Below, in pieces: positions 56,006 to 64,000 of a stretch of 64,000 nucleotides of DNA (positions are counted from its first letter, which is position 1; every line of letters starts with the position of its first letter). The stretch spans positions 59,916-123,915 of the forward strand of contig NZ_JADEWO010000016.1 of assembly GCF_015207605.1 (NCBI RefSeq), read 5' to 3'. Under the pieces are notes generated by a model. It made no database searches. It had not been told where the DNA came from and saw only the letters and a list, made by a program, of their open reading frames with translations. The position numbers and the translations under genes are program-made. The DNA is from Oculatella sp. LEGE 06141 (GTDB lineage Bacteria > Cyanobacteriota > Cyanobacteriia > Elainellales > Elainellaceae).

Positions 56006-56741
56006 TTCATCCCCCCTACTCAATCCTACGGCGTTGCCGTTGCGGTCGGTGAGTACTATCGCTGGTTCCGCGTTAGTTGTTGCACCGCATCCTGATGATG
56101 AAACCCTGGGTTGCGGTGGGGCGATCGCCCTACTGCGAGCATCAGGCTATTCAGTGCATATTCTGGTGATCAGTGATGGCACGTTATCCCATCCTCGTTC
56201 GCTCAAATATCCGGCTCCTCGCTTACAGGCGTTACGCGAAGCGGAAACATTAGCAGCGCTATCCGTGTTAGGAGTCAGCCCAACAGAGGCCACCTTTCTA
56301 CGGCTAAAAGATGGCTCAGTTCCGGCTGATGTATCCAATGGATTTCAAGCCGCCATAACTCATTGCCTCGCTTGCTTAAACACACGAATGCCCAACACTC
56401 TTTTTTTGCCGTGGCGGGCAGATCCACATCCCGATCATCGGGCAACGTGGCAAATCGTTCGCGCAGCAGTAGACAATCTCACGTATTCGCCGCGCATCCT
56501 TGAATACCCTATTTGGGATTGGGACTTGAAACAGCAGGGGGAACTTGCAAACTTCGAGCAGGTAGTGGGATGGCGACTGGATATTGAGGCGGTGCTAGAG
56601 ACTAAGCAACAGGCGATCGCCGCCTACCGCTCCCAAACCACGAATTTGATTGATGACGATCCAGACGGGTTTCAGTTAACGCCAGAGATGCTGGCAAATT
56701 TTGCTCGTCCCTGGGAAATGTATTTGGAGAATGTTCAATGA
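55986..56741 (+). CDS. PIG-L / LmbE-family N-deacetylase
   Basis: A 251-residue zinc deacetylase. The metal site AHPDDE is in VVAPHPDDETLGCGGAIALL, followed by the second His in WRADPHPDHRATWQ. Members remove acetyl groups from N-acetylglucosaminyl or related substrates. The ATG at 55986 overlaps the ACAD stop by 20 bp. A longer frame from 55914 runs inside the ACAD gene and is unlikely. The stop overlaps the methyltransferase start (ATGA at 56738-56741). Confidence 0.92.
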   Translation: MNPPGISSSPLLNPTALPLRSVSTIAGSALVVAPHPDDETLGCGGAIALLRASGYSVHILVISDGTLSHPRSLKYPAPRLQALREAETLAALSVLGVSPTEATFLRLKDGSVPADVSNGFQAAITHCLACLNTRMPNTLFLPWRADPHPDHRATWQIVRAAVDNLTYSPRILEYPIWDWDLKQQGELANFEQVVGWRLDIEAVLETKQQAIAAYRSQTTNLIDDDPDGFQLTPEMLANFARPWEMYLENVQ

Positions 56742-57334
56742 ATCCATCCCAACCATCCCTCACACCGGAGTATTTCGATTCTCTCTACAGCAACGACCCT
56801 GACCCTTGGAAGTTTGAAACCAGCGAGTACGAAGCAGAAAAATATGCCGCGACGCTAGCAGCACTTCCAAAATTGCGATATCGCTCTGCCTTTGAAATTG
56901 GTGGCTCGATTGGTGTACTAACCGAAATGCTGGCTCAGCGCTGTGATTCGCTGCTTTCGGTGGACGTATCAGCACAGGCGCAGAATAAGGCGATCGTACG
57001 GTGTCAGGCTTTGCCGCACGTTCACTTCCAACTCATGCAGGTGCCCCAGGATTACCCTAACGAACAGTTTGATCTCACGGTATTGTCAGAAGTAGGGTAC
57101 TACTGGTGTTGGGAGGACCTCCAGAAAGCACAACAACTGATGCTGCACCATCTGGAACCGGGAGGCCATTTACTGTTGGTTCACTGGACACTCTACGCCG
57201 ATTATTACGACAATCCACTGAGCGGAGATGAAGTACACGATGCATTCCTCGCGTTACCCTCATCACAAATCAAGCATTTAAGGGGCGATCGGGCAGAACA
57301 CTATCGTCTTGATCTGTTTGAACGGCTTCTGTGA
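56738..57334 (+). CDS. NodS-like class I SAM-dependent methyltransferase
   Basis: A 198-residue methyltransferase with the NodS-type N-terminus EYFDSLYSNDPDPWKFETSE followed by YEAEKY. A SAM motif I variant, AFEIGGSIGVLTEMLAQRC, is followed by the acidic DVSAQAQNKA. NodS methylates the free amine of a deacetylated chitooligosaccharide, which fits the deacetylase encoded by the overlapping gene. No glycosyltransferase is adjacent, unlike several proteobacterial clusters. The acceptor substrate is unknown. Confidence 0.9.
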   Translation: MNPSQPSLTPEYFDSLYSNDPDPWKFETSEYEAEKYAATLAALPKLRYRSAFEIGGSIGVLTEMLAQRCDSLLSVDVSAQAQNKAIVRCQALPHVHFQLMQVPQDYPNEQFDLTVLSEVGYYWCWEDLQKAQQLMLHHLEPGGHLLLVHWTLYADYYDNPLSGDEVHDAFLALPSSQIKHLRGDRAEHYRLDLFERLL

Positions 57335-57452
57335 TGCAAGAAGTTTTTTGGTAGTGTAGTGCAAAATCCGCTTAGAGACTGTTTTAAGAGTCTAATGTCC
57401 CGGTAGCCAAAAATTCTGCTTCAGCACTACATTCCTAGCCATAACCAACATC

Positions 57453-59984
57453 TTAATTCCTGAAGCATGACGAAAAGCCTGCTTTATCAGTGAAAGTGGA
57501 GGCGTCAGGTTGTAAGAAAACGACCCCACCGTTTCTGAGTGAAATTGTACTCAAATCTCCAACTTCAAAGAGTCCTGGAGTTCCAGCGCTGTTGTTGTTC
57601 AAACGAAAACCTGTCGCACTGGTATTCCCATCGAGTACTACACAGACATCGGCTGTATTGGCGGTAGCGGTAACTTCTACTTCTGGGTTTCCGCCCGTTG
57701 TATTATCTGATACGGTATTTCCCTGAATATCTGTGATCAGGGTGGCAGAATCATTAGTGGTTAAAGTAATACCTTGAGCGCCATTCCCCGAAATGATGTT
57801 ATTGCTAACTCCTGAAGAGCTATTAGCAGAGTCTGTAACATATTCCTGGAAGCTTAAATTGTTAGCTACCCCACGAATGCCAGCCCCACCGTTCCCTTGA
57901 ATTACATTGGCATCAATTGCCAATTCTTGAGCCGCAACTTCATTACTTTCGATCGAAATTCCATCACCACCATTGTTAAGAATTTGATTTCTGCGAATAA
58001 AGACTTCTTGAGCCGCCGTAGAAGTTCCATTGAAGGTGCCCGACTGCACTCGAATCCCATCTCCGCCACTGCCGCTAATGGTACTGTCTTCCAGAGTGAT
58101 TTCCTGCGAACCCCGGTTAGTGGCTCGAAGCAATACTCCTTCTGCACCGCTATTTAAAACAGTGCCATTACTGAACGAAACTTGTTGATTTGCTGAACCG
58201 TCGGCGGTCGCCAGTAGCGCCTGCTCACTGCTGTTACGCAGATTTGTATCAGTAACATCAACAATTTGCTGCAAGTCAAGTTCCTGAGTTAAATTCCCCA
58301 GGGCTGAAACTTCAATGGCAATTCGATTATCTGTAATCTGATGTCTTTGAATGGTGGTTTCCACATCACCTTCACTCGAGTTACGAATTAGTATCCCTTG
58401 TCCTGAACCAGCACCACCCTGAGAGCCTGTAATGGTGTTGTCAAATAGAACGACACTTTCTGTAACATCGTTGAGGAAAATTCCTCGTTCTCCTGCGTTC
58501 GTAATAATGTTGTCTCGAATCTCGACATTTTCAACCTGGTTGGCCGCGATCGCATTGCCAGGAGCATCCGTAATTCTAAATCCAGACAGTACGGTGCGAT
58601 CGCCCATTGTAACTAGATCAGTGGCTCCAGTATCTCGAATTTGCGGCAAGTTGCCATCTCCTGAAAATGGCAGGCGAACTAGAATACCATTTCTGTAGTT
58701 CACAACTGGAGAAAAGGGCAGCCGGGCTGGAGCATTTGCGAAACCTGGAAACGGCAAACCAGCCAGAAACTGGATTGGGCCTTGAGAAAGCACTCGAACT
58801 CGATTTGGGATAGTAAATGCTGGGATATCTGGGTTGCTGCCTCCATCAACATACACAATGTTGTTTCCATCGGAGCGAGCATCATCCAATGCTTCCTGAA
58901 TGGTGCCAAAGGGACGTTCAAATGTGCCGTCGCCCTGTGCCTGCCGTCCCAGAGCCACATGCACAAACCGATAGGCTTCCTCCTCTTCAGGGTTCATCAA
59001 TGGCTCAATTACTTCAGTAACAACCGTCTCTGTTTCTTGCTGAATATCAATGGGAATGGTAGGAATGCGGACAATAGGCTCGCCTAGTCGTGCTGGAACA
59101 TCTTCCACTTCTGTAATAGGCCCTCTTGGACGCACTCTTGGCCAGGTTAACCCAGCAGAGAGAACAACATTGGTTCCAAAAATATCATCGTCTTGCAGCA
59201 TTAGGCCCAGTCTTAGGTTTTGGGTTGGTCTTCCTTCTAAACGTAAGCGCCACCCCAACGCACTATCGGTGCCGACTGCATCGTAAAAATACACCCCTCC
59301 GAAACCCCGCAGGTCGCCGTCGCCGTTATCCCACTCGGCCAGTTTTACACCCGCTTCGGCATCCAGTCCAAACAATGCGGCTTCGTGTAAGCGAGTAATT
59401 TGTTGCTCTCGACGGCTCGACAATACAAGCAGGTTTTCCTCAAACCCGCTCGAAAGGTCAAATCCGGTGTCTAAACGCCGCTCATCAACGAGTTGACGAG
59501 AGTTTCCTAAGGGAATATAGCTATTAATGCGAAAATCCCAGGTTTCGCCTAAACTCTCCAACCCCAACCCTAACTGATGAAAGGTGTTGTTGTTTGTTTC
59601 GCGGCTATCGAATGCCGCATAACCGCCAAAGATGCGGTTGCGAGATGGGGAATAAAACCGGTGCCCCAGCAATACACTGCCGCCAATGTTGCCGTCATTA
59701 TCTAGCAGAAACCGAGGGACAAGAAAGGTAAGGTTTTGTCCTGGATCTTGCCTTAACGGAATGAACCCCTCCAATTGAGTCACCCCATCAAATCCGCCGC
59801 CGGAGGTTGAAGATTCAACTCCCAACCGTGCTGGAATGAGAAGATCGATGGCAGATCCTGTTTCTGCCAGAGGGGCAACGTTCGGTTCAGGTGTATCTGT
59901 TTCTGAGGTCTGAGCGATCGCTGGAGATGTAGCAGCAACGATGGCTAGAAGCCCTGTCAGGAACAGATAATCCGTAATCTTCAT
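57453..59984 (-). CDS. Inverse-autotransporter-like beta-barrel with beta-helix passenger
   Basis: An 843-residue outer-membrane protein. A signal peptide (YLFLTGLLAIVAATSPAIAQ) is followed by a region like the intimin/invasin inverse-autotransporter barrel at about 35-290, with VPRFLLDNDGNIGGSVLLGH, FGGYAAFDSRETNNNTFHQL and INSYIPLG. A linker follows at about 290-380. A right-handed parallel beta-helix passenger covers about 380-840, starting RPFGTIQEALDDARSDGNNI and continuing with many NxI-type rungs (ENVEIRDNIITNAGERGIFL). The barrel-first order fits type Ve secretion, though typical members carry Ig-like passengers. An upstream in-frame codon at 60053 gives a non-conserved leader. It lies next to a repeat adhesin. 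Confidence 0.85.
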   Translation of the reverse strand: MKITDYLFLTGLLAIVAATSPAIAQTSETDTPEPNVAPLAETGSAIDLLIPARLGVESSTSGGGFDGVTQLEGFIPLRQDPGQNLTFLVPRFLLDNDGNIGGSVLLGHRFYSPSRNRIFGGYAAFDSRETNNNTFHQLGLGLESLGETWDFRINSYIPLGNSRQLVDERRLDTGFDLSSGFEENLLVLSSRREQQITRLHEAALFGLDAEAGVKLAEWDNGDGDLRGFGGVYFYDAVGTDSALGWRLRLEGRPTQNLRLGLMLQDDDIFGTNVVLSAGLTWPRVRPRGPITEVEDVPARLGEPIVRIPTIPIDIQQETETVVTEVIEPLMNPEEEEAYRFVHVALGRQAQGDGTFERPFGTIQEALDDARSDGNNIVYVDGGSNPDIPAFTIPNRVRVLSQGPIQFLAGLPFPGFANAPARLPFSPVVNYRNGILVRLPFSGDGNLPQIRDTGATDLVTMGDRTVLSGFRITDAPGNAIAANQVENVEIRDNIITNAGERGIFLNDVTESVVLFDNTITGSQGGAGSGQGILIRNSSEGDVETTIQRHQITDNRIAIEVSALGNLTQELDLQQIVDVTDTNLRNSSEQALLATADGSANQQVSFSNGTVLNSGAEGVLLRATNRGSQEITLEDSTISGSGGDGIRVQSGTFNGTSTAAQEVFIRRNQILNNGGDGISIESNEVAAQELAIDANVIQGNGGAGIRGVANNLSFQEYVTDSANSSSGVSNNIISGNGAQGITLTTNDSATLITDIQGNTVSDNTTGGNPEVEVTATANTADVCVVLDGNTSATGFRLNNNSAGTPGLFEVGDLSTISLRNGGVVFLQPDASTFTDKAGFSSCFRN

Positions 59985-60117
59985 AACAATATATTTGCAG
60001 TAAATGGGGTGTACTTTTCTTGCTGGGGCTGGAGGAAGTAGCAGTGGCAACATCCACTGCTTGAAGTGTTCCCGGGGCCGACAAGCAGATACCGTTCAAC
60101 GACCAACTTGGTCAACA

Positions 60118-60142
60118 TAGAGGTCAGGTAACCTGACCTCTA
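60118..60142. terminator. Perfect palindrome after the RTX adhesin gene
   Basis: TAGAGGTCAGGT (60118-60129) and ACCTGACCTCTA (60131-60142) form a 12-bp perfect stem around one base, 19 bp past the adhesin stop. A second small palindrome, GACCAACTTGGTC, lies just beyond near 60102. There is no long T-run, so termination is likely but not canonical. Confidence 0.45.
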
Positions 60143-60160
60143 CCTTCGTCTTGGAACAGT

Positions 60161-63100
60161 TTAGAAGATGAAGTGTCGCTGAGAGAGTGTGTTTGCATTG
60201 ACATCCTCCAGCACTGCTACTGTCTTAAAGCCACCGTTGATATTGGCTTTAAGCAAGGTGTCGTCACCTTTTTGAGTGAACTGAAGATCGCCCATTGACT
60301 GAATGCCTCGAATTTGTCGGAAATCAATGCGATCCCTGACAATTTCAAAATCGGTAATGACATCACCAAAATCCTTGGCAGAGACGTAGACAAATTGGTC
60401 ACGACCCTGGCCACCTGTCAGAGTGTCTTTACCAAATCCTCCTATCAATACATCGTCGCCACGACCCCCTCTCACGATGTCTTTTCCACTGCCGCCATAG
60501 AGGCGATCGTTGCCAGACCCACCGTTGATGATGTCATTGCCAGCCTCTCCATAGAGGCGATCGTTGCCAGACCCACCGTTGAGGAGATCATCACCCGCTC
60601 CACCGCGCATCAAATCATTGCCGGAGCCACCATTGAGAACATCATTACCCTCGCCTCCTTCTATGTCATCATCTCCACTGCCCCCATTCAGGATGTCGTT
60701 TCCGTCATCCCCACGTATGGTATCATTGCTGCTGCCACCATTGATGATGTCATTACCGCCAAGCCCTCGGAGAATATCAATATCACTAAAGCCATTGAGA
60801 ATATCATCACCATCTGTACCCGTCACGTTATCCGAGCCAGATGAGCCGTTTATGACGTTAGGGCCTAGAGGTGGAGCAATGGTGACATTAACGGTCGCAG
60901 TTTCGGTAACACCTCCAGCCAGTACTGTATAGGTAAAGCTGTCGTTGCCTACAAAACTAGCATTAGGAGTATAAGTGAGAGTGCCATCGGGATTGATGCT
61001 AACCACTCCATTGCTTCCTTGAGTAACGTCTTTAATTAATGCGTTACTGTCTTTGAAGCTGTCGTTGCTCAGGACACCGATAACAACAGCCTTTGCCCGT
61101 TGGGTGACCGCACTGTCGTTGGTGATGTCTACAACCGGATTGATGATGACGTTAACCGCTGCCGTTTCAGTCACTCCACCGGAGGTAACGGTGTAGGTGA
61201 AGCTATCGCTACCGTTGAAGTCGGGTTTAGGAGTGTAAGTGACTGTCCCATCCGGGTTGATCACCACTGTGCCATTGCTGCCGTTGGTCACACCTGTAAC
61301 CGTGGCTCCAGGGGCAAAGCTATCGTTGTTCAACACCGAGATAGTAACGGGTGTGTCTTCGTTGGTTGTACCCGTATCGTTGGCAATGTCTATAACTGGA
61401 TTGATGGTGACATTGACGGTCGCGGTTTCAGTCACTCCTCCAGAGGTAACGGTGTAGGTGAAGCTATCGCTGCCGTTGAAGTCTGGTTTAGGAGTGTAAG
61501 TGACTGTCCCATCCGGGTTGATCACCACTGTGCCATTGCTGCCGTTGGTCACACCTGTAACCGTGGCTCCAGGGGCAAAGCTGTCGTTGTTCAACACCGA
61601 GATAGTAACGGGTGTGTCTTCGTTGGTTGTACCCGTGTCGTTGGCAATGTCTATAACCGGATTGATGGTGACATTGACGGTTGCGGTTTCAGTCACTCCA
61701 CCGGAGGTAACGGTGTAGGTGAAGCTATCGCTACCGTTGAAGTCGGGATTTGGGGTGTAAGTAACCGTCCCATCCGAGTTGATCACCACTGTGCCGTTGC
61801 TACCATCGGTCACACCTGTAACCGTAGCTCCTGGGGCAAAGCTGTCATTGTTCAGAACCGAGATAGTAACGAGTGTGTCTTCATTGGTCGTACCCGTGTC
61901 GTTGGCAATGTCTGCAATCGGGTTCACCGTGACGTTGACGGTTGCGGTCTCAGTGTTGCCAGCGATTGTTGTGACGGTGTAGGTGAAGCTATCGCTGCCG
62001 TTGAAGTCGGGTTTAGGAGTGTAGGTAACCGTGCCATCCGGATTGATCACCACTGTGCCGTTGCTACCATTGGTCACACCTGTAACCGTAGCTCCTGGGG
62101 CGAAGCTGTCGTTGTCAAGCACAGAGATGACAACCGGAGTGTCTTCATCCGTGCTGCTATTATCGTTGGCAATGTCCACAACCGGATTGATGGTGACATT
62201 GACAGTTGCGGTTTCAGTCACTCCCCCAGAGGTGACGGTGTAGGTAAAGCTATCACTACCGTTGAAATTTGCGTTTGGAGTATAGGTAACCGTCCCGTTC
62301 GGGTTGATCACCACTGTGCCGTTGCTGCCATCGGTCACCCCTGTAACCGTGGCTCCAGGGGCAAAGCTGTCGTTGTCAAGTACAGAGATAACAACCGGAG
62401 TGTCTTCATCCGTGCTGCTGTTATCGTCGGCAATGTCTACAACCGGATTGATGGTGACATTGACGGTTGCGGTTTCAGTCACTCCACCCGAGGTGACGGT
62501 GTAGGCGAAGCTATCGCTGCCGTTGAAGTCGGGGTTGGGGGTGTAAGTAACTGTGCCGTTCGGGTTGATTACCACTGTACCGTTGCTGCCATTGGTCACA
62601 CCTGTAATCGTGGCTCCAGGGGCAAAGCTGTCGTTGTCAAGTACAGAGATGACAACCGGAGTGTCTTCATCCGTGCTGCTGTTATCGACAGCAATGTCCA
62701 CAACCGGGTTCACCGTGATATTGACGGTTGCGGTTTCAGTCACTCCCCCAGAAGTGACGGTGTAGGTGAAGCTATCGCTGCCGTTGAAGTCTGGTTTGGG
62801 AGTGTAGGTAACCGTGCCGTTCGGGTTGATCACCACTGTGCCATTGCTACCATTGGTCACCCCTGTAACCGTGGCTCCTGGGGCGAAGCTGTCGTTGTCA
62901 AGCACAGAGATGACAACCGGAGTATCTTCATCCGTGCTGCTGTTATCGACGGCAATGTCCACAACCGGATTGATGGTGACATTGACGGTTGTGGTCTCAG
63001 TGTTGCCAGCGACTGTTGTGACGGTGTAGGTGAAGCTATCGCTGCCGTTGAAGTCTGGTTTGGGAGTGTAGGTAACCGTGCCGTTCGGGTTGATCACCAC

Positions 63101-64000
63101 TGTGCCATTGCTGCCGTTGGTCACACCTGTAATCGTGGCTCCTGGGGCGAAGGTGTCGTTGTCAAGCACAGAGATGACAACCGGAGTATCTTCATCCGTG
63201 CTGCTGTTATCGACAGCAATGTCCACAACCGGATTGATGGTGACATTGACAGTTGCGGTCTCAGTGTTGCCAGCGACTGTTGTGACGGTGTAGGTGAAGC
63301 TATCGCTGCCGTTGAAGTCGGGTTTTGGGGTGTAGGTAACCGTGCCGTTCGGGTTGATCACCACTGTGCCATTGCTGCCATTGGTCACACCTGTAACCGT
63401 GGCTCCTGGGGCGAAGGTGTCGTTGTCAAGTACAGAGATGACAACCGGAGTATCTTCATCCGTGCTGCTGTTATCGTTGGCAATGTCCACAACCGGGTTC
63501 ACCGCGATATTGACGGTTGCGGTTTCAGTCACTCCTCCTGAGGTGACGGTGTAGGTGAAGCTATCGCTGCCGTTGAAGTCGGGATTAGGAGTGTAGGTAA
63601 CCGTCCCGTTTGGGTTGATTACCACTGTGCCGTTGCTGCCGTTGGTCACACCTGTAACCGTGGCTCCTGGGGCGAAGGTGTCGTTGTCAAGTACAGAGAT
63701 GACAACCGGAGTATCTTCATTGGTGCTGCTGTTGTCGCTGACAATATCCCCAGCCGGATTGATGGTGACATTAACGGTCGCGGTTTCAGTCACTCCTCCT
63801 GAGGTGACGGTGTAGGTGAAGCTATCGCTACCGTTGAAGTCGGGTTTAGGAGTGTAAGTGACTGTCCCATCCGGGTTGATCACCACTGTGCCATTGCTGC
63901 CGTTGGTCACACCTGTAACCGTGGCTCCAGGGGCAAAGCTGTCATTGTTCAGAACCGAGATAGTAACGGGTGTGTCTTCATTGGTCGTACCCGTGTCGTT
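60161..64000 (-). CDS. Giant tandem-repeat RTX adhesin (partial, 5' end outside window)
   Basis: At least 1279 residues read without interruption to the window edge, so the start lies beyond 64000. Twelve repeats of about 87-88 residues are visible (261-264 bp each). They are VCBS/cadherin-like with STDEDTPVVISVLDNDTFAP, GSNGTVVINPNGTVTYTP, PDFNGSDSFTYTV and a SGGVTETATV or TVAGNTETATV ending. A diverged last unit (SAVTQRAKAVVIGVL) is followed by about fifteen RTX nonapeptides of the GGSGNDxLxG type and a C-terminal FVYVSAKDFGDVITDF then HFIF tail, which resembles type I secretion signals. Secretion to the surface and calcium-stabilised adhesion are inferred. No type I secretion genes are in view. 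Confidence 0.94.
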   Translation of the reverse strand, partial: NDTGTTNEDTPVTISVLNNDSFAPGATVTGVTNGSNGTVVINPDGTVTYTPKPDFNGSDSFTYTVTSGGVTETATVNVTINPAGDIVSDNSSTNEDTPVVISVLDNDTFAPGATVTGVTNGSNGTVVINPNGTVTYTPNPDFNGSDSFTYTVTSGGVTETATVNIAVNPVVDIANDNSSTDEDTPVVISVLDNDTFAPGATVTGVTNGSNGTVVINPNGTVTYTPKPDFNGSDSFTYTVTTVAGNTETATVNVTINPVVDIAVDNSSTDEDTPVVISVLDNDTFAPGATITGVTNGSNGTVVINPNGTVTYTPKPDFNGSDSFTYTVTTVAGNTETTTVNVTINPVVDIAVDNSSTDEDTPVVISVLDNDSFAPGATVTGVTNGSNGTVVINPNGTVTYTPKPDFNGSDSFTYTVTSGGVTETATVNITVNPVVDIAVDNSSTDEDTPVVISVLDNDSFAPGATITGVTNGSNGTVVINPNGTVTYTPNPDFNGSDSFAYTVTSGGVTETATVNVTINPVVDIADDNSSTDEDTPVVISVLDNDSFAPGATVTGVTDGSNGTVVINPNGTVTYTPNANFNGSDSFTYTVTSGGVTETATVNVTINPVVDIANDNSSTDEDTPVVISVLDNDSFAPGATVTGVTNGSNGTVVINPDGTVTYTPKPDFNGSDSFTYTVTTIAGNTETATVNVTVNPIADIANDTGTTNEDTLVTISVLNNDSFAPGATVTGVTDGSNGTVVINSDGTVTYTPNPDFNGSDSFTYTVTSGGVTETATVNVTINPVIDIANDTGTTNEDTPVTISVLNNDSFAPGATVTGVTNGSNGTVVINPDGTVTYTPKPDFNGSDSFTYTVTSGGVTETATVNVTINPVIDIANDTGTTNEDTPVTISVLNNDSFAPGATVTGVTNGSNGTVVINPDGTVTYTPKPDFNGSDSFTYTVTSGGVTETAAVNVIINPVVDITNDSAVTQRAKAVVIGVLSNDSFKDSNALIKDVTQGSNGVVSINPDGTLTYTPNASFVGNDSFTYTVLAGGVTETATVNVTIAPPLGPNVINGSSGSDNVTGTDGDDILNGFSDIDILRGLGGNDIINGGSSNDTIRGDDGNDILNGGSGDDDIEGGEGNDVLNGGSGNDLMRGGAGDDLLNGGSGNDRLYGEAGNDIINGGSGNDRLYGGSGKDIVRGGRGDDVLIGGFGKDTLTGGQGRDQFVYVSAKDFGDVITDFEIVRDRIDFRQIRGIQSMGDLQFTQKGDDTLLKANINGGFKTVAVLEDVNANTLSQRHFIF
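60842..64000. repeat. 261-264 bp tandem DNA repeats within the adhesin gene
   Basis: Units differ by point changes and by swaps between two alternative cassettes (SGGV versus VAGN endings; DNDT versus DNDS; NPDF, KPDF or NANF). The two units around 61239-61760 are almost base-identical. The pattern suggests recent duplication and shuffling. Short-read assembly here would be unreliable, so the copy number should be treated as uncertain. Confidence 0.85.

Noticed and set aside
61100..63541. An 813-codon open frame on the plus strand across the adhesin repeats
   Set aside because: It is antisense to the adhesin gene and mirrors its repeat period; the translation is Cys/His/Val-rich with no known domain. 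It arises because the repeated coding sequence lacks stops in that frame.
60842..64000. CRISPR-like regular repetition
   Set aside because: The period is 261-264 bp, the repeats are coding and contiguous, and there are no unique spacers.

Overview
The window reads as chromosome of a cyanobacterium, probably a filamentous Leptolyngbya-like lineage (inferred). The octamer GCGATCGC (HIP1; for example at 6252-6259) is scattered densely through genes and spacers on both strands. Several gene types are typical of cyanobacteria: a CYP110-like P450, a multi-PAS hybrid kinase, a Uma2-family protein, a bilin-type GAF with a DPCH motif, and a DUF928 remnant. I see no rRNA, tRNA, CRISPR array or prophage. 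Genes are mostly intact, with long spacers at 28.4-29.3, 39.6-40.8, 49.3-50.2 and 51.1-52.3 kb.

Layout. 0-6 kb: an AraC regulator divergent from an FMN azoreductase, a nested palindromic element, a YdeI-like protein, a P450, a divergent SDR and a hypothetical DNA-binding-like protein. 6-12.4 kb: a five-PAS hybrid histidine kinase, an RlmL-type RNA methyltransferase and an FAD-dependent dehydrogenase. 12.4-15.6 kb: an S4 protein with a gluconokinase/gluconate permease pair. 16-19 kb: a MATE exporter, a truncated DUF928 gene beside a MITE-like repeat, and RodA. 19.3-28.4 kb: a polyol catabolic locus with two SDRs (one strongly resembling Gluconobacter xylitol dehydrogenase), a SorC-family regulator, a complete ABC importer and a mannitol-type dehydrogenase; a perfect palindrome in the importer promoter is a candidate operator. 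29-39.6 kb: TlyA, Uma2, a second AraC regulator divergent from a MATE exporter, MsrA, a bilin-GAF/GGDEF/EAL protein and an M23 peptidase.

The most striking part is 40.8-49.3 kb, a four-gene minus-strand fatty-acid beta-oxidation cluster: an acyl-CoA synthetase homologue, a FadN-type bifunctional enzyme, a thiolase and a long FadE-type dehydrogenase. A monoacylglycerol-lipase-like hydrolase lies upstream. Canonical beta-oxidation is generally regarded as absent from the model cyanobacteria. The synthetase homologue keeps a 742-residue frame but has lost the adenylation P-loop, the Mg-binding Glu, the A8 Arg and the catalytic Lys, so it looks like a pseudoenzyme.

52.3-57.3 kb is a plus-strand cluster of a 2OG-Fe dioxygenase, a PLP enzyme, an acyl-CoA dehydrogenase, a PIG-L/LmbE deacetylase and a small methyltransferase; the last three overlap as one operon. 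57.4-64 kb holds two minus-strand surface proteins: an inverse-autotransporter-like barrel with a beta-helix passenger, and a tandem-repeat RTX adhesin whose 5' end lies beyond the window.

A short interspersed MITE-like family (about 90 bp, TACAGC ends) has three copies at 1-77, 17661-17755 and 51373-51461.
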